Source: UBA11164 sp002420085
GTDB taxonomy: Bacteria; Pseudomonadota; Gammaproteobacteria; Xanthomonadales; Xanthomonadaceae
Length of the DNA: 10,048 nucleotides
Reading direction: 5' to 3'
Assembly: GCA_031976395.1 (NCBI GenBank)
Contig: DALYLJ010000122.1
Span: 1-10,048, forward strand
The notes under the pieces were generated by a model. It saw nothing but the letters and a program-made list of their open reading frames with translations, was not told where the DNA came from and searched no databases. Position numbers and translations under genes: made by a program. Every line of letters begins with the position of its first letter. Position 1 is the first letter of the stretch. Positions 7,437-10,048 of this stretch are shown piece after piece.

Positions 7437-8174
7437 TCAGTCGGCGAACGGGCGCAATCGGCCTTCGGACAACTCCAGCACCCGATCCAGCCGGCGGGCC
7501 AGGCGCAGGTCGTGGGTCACCAGTACCAGTGCGCTGCCATGCTCGCGTTTCATTTCCAGCAGCAGGTCGAACACCATCGCCGCCGTGCGCTCATCGAGAT
7601 TGCCGGTCGGTTCGTCGGCGAGCACGCAGGCCGGCCGCGAGACCAGGGCTCGGGCCACCGCCACCCGTTGCCGTTCGCCGCCGGACAGTTCGCCCGGCTT
7701 GTGGCCGAGTCGCGCCGCCAGACCGACCCGTTCCAGCAGGGCACGTGCTTCATCTGTGGCGGCGGCGGCCTCCACCCCGGCGATCAGGCGCGGCATCATC
7801 ACGTTTTCCAGCGCGGTGAACTCCGGCAGCAGATGGTGAAACTGATAGACGAAGCCGAGTGCGCGATTGCGCAACTGGCCGCGTGCCCGATCGCCCAGTG
7901 CCGACATCCGTTCGCCGCTCACCCAGACTTCACCTGCGGTCGGTGCATCCAGTCCACCGAGCAGATGCAGCAGGGTGCTCTTGCCGGCACCGGAAGCGCC
8001 GATCACGGCCACCGACTCGCCGGCTGCCACGGTCAGCGCCAGGCCCGAGAACACCGGCGTGGTGAAGCTGCCCTCGCGATAGGTCTTGCTCAGGCCCTCA
8101 CAGTGCAGCACGGCGGCACCGCTCCGGCCACCGAGGGCGGTGGATGGCTGCTGCTCGGCCTGGCGCGTGGTCAT
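7437..8174 (-). CDS. lolD: Lipoprotein-releasing system ATP-binding protein LolD
   Basis: LolD is the cytoplasmic ATPase that powers extraction of outer-membrane lipoproteins from the inner membrane and their transfer to LolA. The 245-residue product closely follows the E. coli pattern (233 residues). It has Walker A GASGAGKST (59-67), then STLLHLLGGLDAPTAGEV, the Q-loop FVYQFHHLLPEFTALENV (Q111), signature LSGGERQRVAVARAL (from 163), Walker B VLADEPTGNLD (D187, E188) and the switch histidine in VTHDL (H221). The FHHLLP/FTALENV block is typical of LolD and separates it from other MacB-type ATPases. I chose ATG 8174 because CGGGAG lies six bases upstream. An ATG at 8195 would overlap the lolC stop by eight bases but has no ribosome binding site. 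The first 20 or so residues look unconserved. It follows lolC by 13 bases in one operon. Confidence 0.95.
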   Translation of the reverse strand: MTTRQAEQQPSTALGGRSGAAVLHCEGLSKTYREGSFTTPVFSGLALTVAAGESVAVIGASGAGKSTLLHLLGGLDAPTAGEVWVSGERMSALGDRARGQLRNRALGFVYQFHHLLPEFTALENVMMPRLIAGVEAAAATDEARALLERVGLAARLGHKPGELSGGERQRVAVARALVSRPACVLADEPTGNLDERTAAMVFDLLLEMKREHGSALVLVTHDLRLARRLDRVLELSEGRLRPFAD

Positions 8175-8180
8175 CGCCGA

Positions 8181-8186
8181 CTCCCG
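8181..8186 (-). promoter_or_regulatory. Ribosome binding site deciding the lolD start
   Basis: The minus strand reads CGGGAG, then six bases, then ATG at 8174. The upstream in-frame ATG at 8195 has no such site, so the shorter LolD is favoured. Confidence 0.65.
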
Positions 8187-8187
8187 A

Positions 8188-9432
8188 TCATTCATAGCGC
8201 AGTGCCATCGCCGGGTCGGTCCGGGCCGCCCGCCAGGAGGGATAGAGGGTCGCCAGCAGGCTCATGACGAAGGCGATAGCGGCGATCAGGCCGACTTCCG
8301 GCCAATGCAGGGCGGTCGGCAGACCGGTGACGTAGTACATGTCCTTGGGCATGACCTCGATTCCGAACACCTGCTCGACCAGATCGACCACCAGATCGAG
8401 GTTCAGGGTCAGTCCGACCCCGAGCACGACCCCGAGCACGATGCCGACTCCGCCGATCACCAGGCCCTGGATCATGAAGATCGACAGGACCGTGCCGGGA
8501 CTCATGCCGAGCGTGCGCAGGATGGCGATATCGGCCTGCTTGTCGGTCACCAGCATGACCAGCGAACTGACCAGGTTGAAGGCGGCGACCGCCACCACCA
8601 GCGAGACGACGATGAAGATCATGGTCTTCTCGATCCGGATCGCACGAAAGAAACTGGCATGATCGGAGCTCCAGTCGCGCACGTGGTAATGACCGCCCAG
8701 ACGATCGGCCAGATCGTCCGCCACCCGCCGGGCCTGGAAGATGTCTTCAAGCTTGAGGCGAACCCCGGTCACACCCTCGCCCATCCGGGTCAGACGCTGG
8801 GCATCGGCCAGATGAATCAGGGCCATGCCGCGATCGGCATCCTGGAAACCGATTTCGTAGATGCCGGACACCGTGAACCGCCGCATCTGCGGCAAGGCGC
8901 CGATCACCGTGGTCCGGAATTCCGGCACGGTGACTGTGACCGGGTCGCCAACCGAGACCCCGAGCCAGAGCGCCAGTTCCTTGCCGAGCACGATGTTGTA
9001 GGCGCCGGGCCGCAAGGCGTCGAGCTGACCGGCCAGCATGCTGCTGCCGAATTCGGAGACCGAGACCTCGTGGCTCGGTTCGATGCCGCGCACGATCGCG
9101 CCCTGCGGACGCGGCCCATTGAGCAGGGCCTCGCGCTCGACATAGGGCGCGGCACCGATCACCCGGGGGTCGGTTCGCGCCAAGGCGACGGCTTCGGGCC
9201 AGTCGCTCAGGGCTTCGCCGACGGCGCTGACGGTGGCGTGGGAAACCATGCCGAGGATGCGCGCCCGCAATTCCTCGCCGAAGCCGTTCATCACCGAGAT
9301 GACCGTGATCAGGGCAGCGACGCCGAGCCCGATGCCAGCCATCGACACCGCAGAAATGAACGAAATGAACCGGGTTCGGCGCTTCGCGCGGGTATAGCGC
9401 AGGCCGATGGCGAGGGCGAGAGGTCGAAGCAC
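8188..9432 (-). CDS. lolC: Lipoprotein-releasing ABC transporter permease, LolC/LolE family
   Basis: This permease works with LolD to lift mature lipoproteins out of the inner membrane and pass them to LolA. The 414-residue product has the family N-terminus IGLRYTRAKRR (9-19) and a first helix near 27-47 leading to VISVMNGF. A large periplasmic domain spans about 50-268. Three more helices lie near 271-295, 316-344 and 376-398. The coupling segment DKQADIAILRTLGMSPG (297-313) contacts LolD, and the C-terminus ends in RTDPAMALRYE. The start is GTG at 9432, which aligns with E. coli LolC and LolE; its ribosome binding site is poor. YgfX-like ends 25 bases upstream. Only one such permease is present beside lolD, so it may act as a homodimer of the LolF type rather than as strict LolC; sequence alone does not settle this. 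Confidence 0.93.
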   Translation of the reverse strand: MLRPLALAIGLRYTRAKRRTRFISFISAVSMAGIGLGVAALITVISVMNGFGEELRARILGMVSHATVSAVGEALSDWPEAVALARTDPRVIGAAPYVEREALLNGPRPQGAIVRGIEPSHEVSVSEFGSSMLAGQLDALRPGAYNIVLGKELALWLGVSVGDPVTVTVPEFRTTVIGALPQMRRFTVSGIYEIGFQDADRGMALIHLADAQRLTRMGEGVTGVRLKLEDIFQARRVADDLADRLGGHYHVRDWSSDHASFFRAIRIEKTMIFIVVSLVVAVAAFNLVSSLVMLVTDKQADIAILRTLGMSPGTVLSIFMIQGLVIGGVGIVLGVVLGVGLTLNLDLVVDLVEQVFGIEVMPKDMYYVTGLPTALHWPEVGLIAAIAFVMSLLATLYPSWRAARTDPAMALRYE

Positions 9433-9457
9433 GCGGGTGGCGGTCGTGACGGGCGCC

Positions 9458-9976
9458 CTATCCTGCCATCAAAGACGAGCCCGTGGCACGACGATGACTG
9501 CCACCAGCCAGGATCAGACAGCGCCGTTCAGCCACGGTAAGGGTGTCCGGCCACCAGACCAGCCGGACGATCGCGCCCTGTTCGTCATCCTCCAGGCGCA
9601 TCGTCAGGATCGGCCCGCGCTGGGCAATCGCCACCACCGTGAGCGTTCGGCCCGGCTCGCCGCCGCTCGGGTCGGCATCGACGCCGGGGCCGACGGCGGG
9701 TGTCGCGCGGCTCGTCGATTCGTGCCAGGTGGCCGGCAGGTCCGGTCGAGACCAGTGCAGACGCCCAGGGCGGCTGTGTCGATAGCGATGCAGGGACCAC
9801 AGCGTCCCGACCAGGACGGCGAGCGCCAACGGCCAGCGCAGCAGGGCCGGCATGCCGGTCATGACGATGGCAAACGGGCTGGCAATCGCCAGCAGGGCCA
9901 GGATCAGCGCCTGCCACTGCGATGGCCGCCAGACCAGGTTCAACGGAAACCCGGGCGGTGGCGCCTCCCGGTTCAC
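9458..9976 (-). CDS. YgfX-like inner-membrane protein (CptA family)
   Basis: The 172-residue product has two membrane helices near residues 22-40 and 43-62, preceded by WRPSQWQAL. The C-terminal soluble part includes TMRLEDDEQGAIVRLVWWPDTLTVAERRCLIL (about 125-156 in all). This layout and the tryptophan-rich WPDTL segment resemble YgfX, which in E. coli is encoded beside sdhE and was described as a membrane toxin affecting cytoskeletal proteins; other work questions a toxin role. A Pro/Gly/Ala-rich stretch at 86-110 is not expected in the 135-residue E. coli protein. The start is GTG at 9976, overlapping the stop of the upstream gene as GTGA. Assignment rests on topology, a short motif and neighbours, so it is moderate. 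If it is not YgfX, it is an unassigned two-helix membrane protein. Confidence 0.6.
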   Translation of the reverse strand: MNREAPPPGFPLNLVWRPSQWQALILALLAIASPFAIVMTGMPALLRWPLALAVLVGTLWSLHRYRHSRPGRLHWSRPDLPATWHESTSRATPAVGPGVDADPSGGEPGRTLTVVAIAQRGPILTMRLEDDEQGAIVRLVWWPDTLTVAERRCLILAGGSHRRATGSSLMAG

Positions 9977-10048
9977 GATGCTCGATCGACGCCCGGTTCG
10001 ATTGGTACCGGACCATCGCGCAACACCGCCACCAGTCGTGCCAGTTCG
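9973..10048 (-). CDS. sdhE: Probable FAD assembly factor SdhE, C-terminal fragment
   Basis: Only the last 25 codons and the TGA stop (9975-9973) are inside the window; the rest lies beyond the right edge. The fragment reads ELARLVAVLRDG and then a short polar tail. That resembles the C-terminal helix of SdhE, where E. coli has ELEMMVRLIQ. SdhE promotes covalent flavin attachment to succinate dehydrogenase. The call depends mainly on the overlapping YgfX-like gene, since sdhE and ygfX are adjacent in many gammaproteobacteria. The fragment is too short for certainty. Confidence 0.5.
   Translation of the reverse strand, partial: ELARLVAVLRDGPVPIEPGVDRAS

Noticed and set aside
8086..9540. A 484-codon plus-strand open frame
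   Set aside because: It is antisense to lolC, whose sequence is clearly conserved; the His/Asp/Gln-rich product looks like a shadow.

Overview
All ten genes in this window, two of them cut by the window edges, lie on the minus strand, so transcription runs from right to left. Base composition is high in GC. The gene order matches Gammaproteobacteria, and pairing lolC-lolD with comEC, exbB-exbD, msbA, lpxK and kdsB suggests a Xanthomonadales-like or related high-GC lineage. This assignment is inference from gene order and protein motifs; no marker gene fixes the species.

In transcription order, the right edge holds the last 25 codons of a probable sdhE (succinate dehydrogenase flavinylation factor). 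A GTGA overlap joins it to a YgfX-like two-helix membrane protein. After a short gap come lolC (permease) and lolD (ATPase) of the lipoprotein-release ABC transporter. A 187-base gap with repeats and palindromes follows, then comEC, the inner-membrane DNA-uptake channel. A second gap of 199 bases leads to the compact run exbB, exbD, msbA, lpxK and kdsB. Every junction in that run overlaps by 4 or 17 bases, which indicates one translationally coupled operon. kdsB runs off the left edge, probably only a few codons before its stop.

The common theme is building the outer membrane. KdsB activates Kdo, LpxK phosphorylates the lipid A precursor, and MsbA flips core-lipid A across the inner membrane. 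LolCD hands lipoproteins to the periplasmic carrier. ExbB-ExbD forms a proton-driven motor. ComEC is a competence protein set within this envelope cluster, as it is next to msbA-lpxK in several gammaproteobacteria (ycaI in Escherichia coli).

I found no RNA genes, mobile elements, CRISPR arrays or plus-strand genes I could support. Long plus-strand open frames are antisense shadows of the real genes. I see no new biological system. The points worth a second look are a lipoprotein transporter without a visible lolE, serial GTGA start/stop overlaps, small repeats and palindromes in the two intergenic gaps, and a strong excess of GATC.
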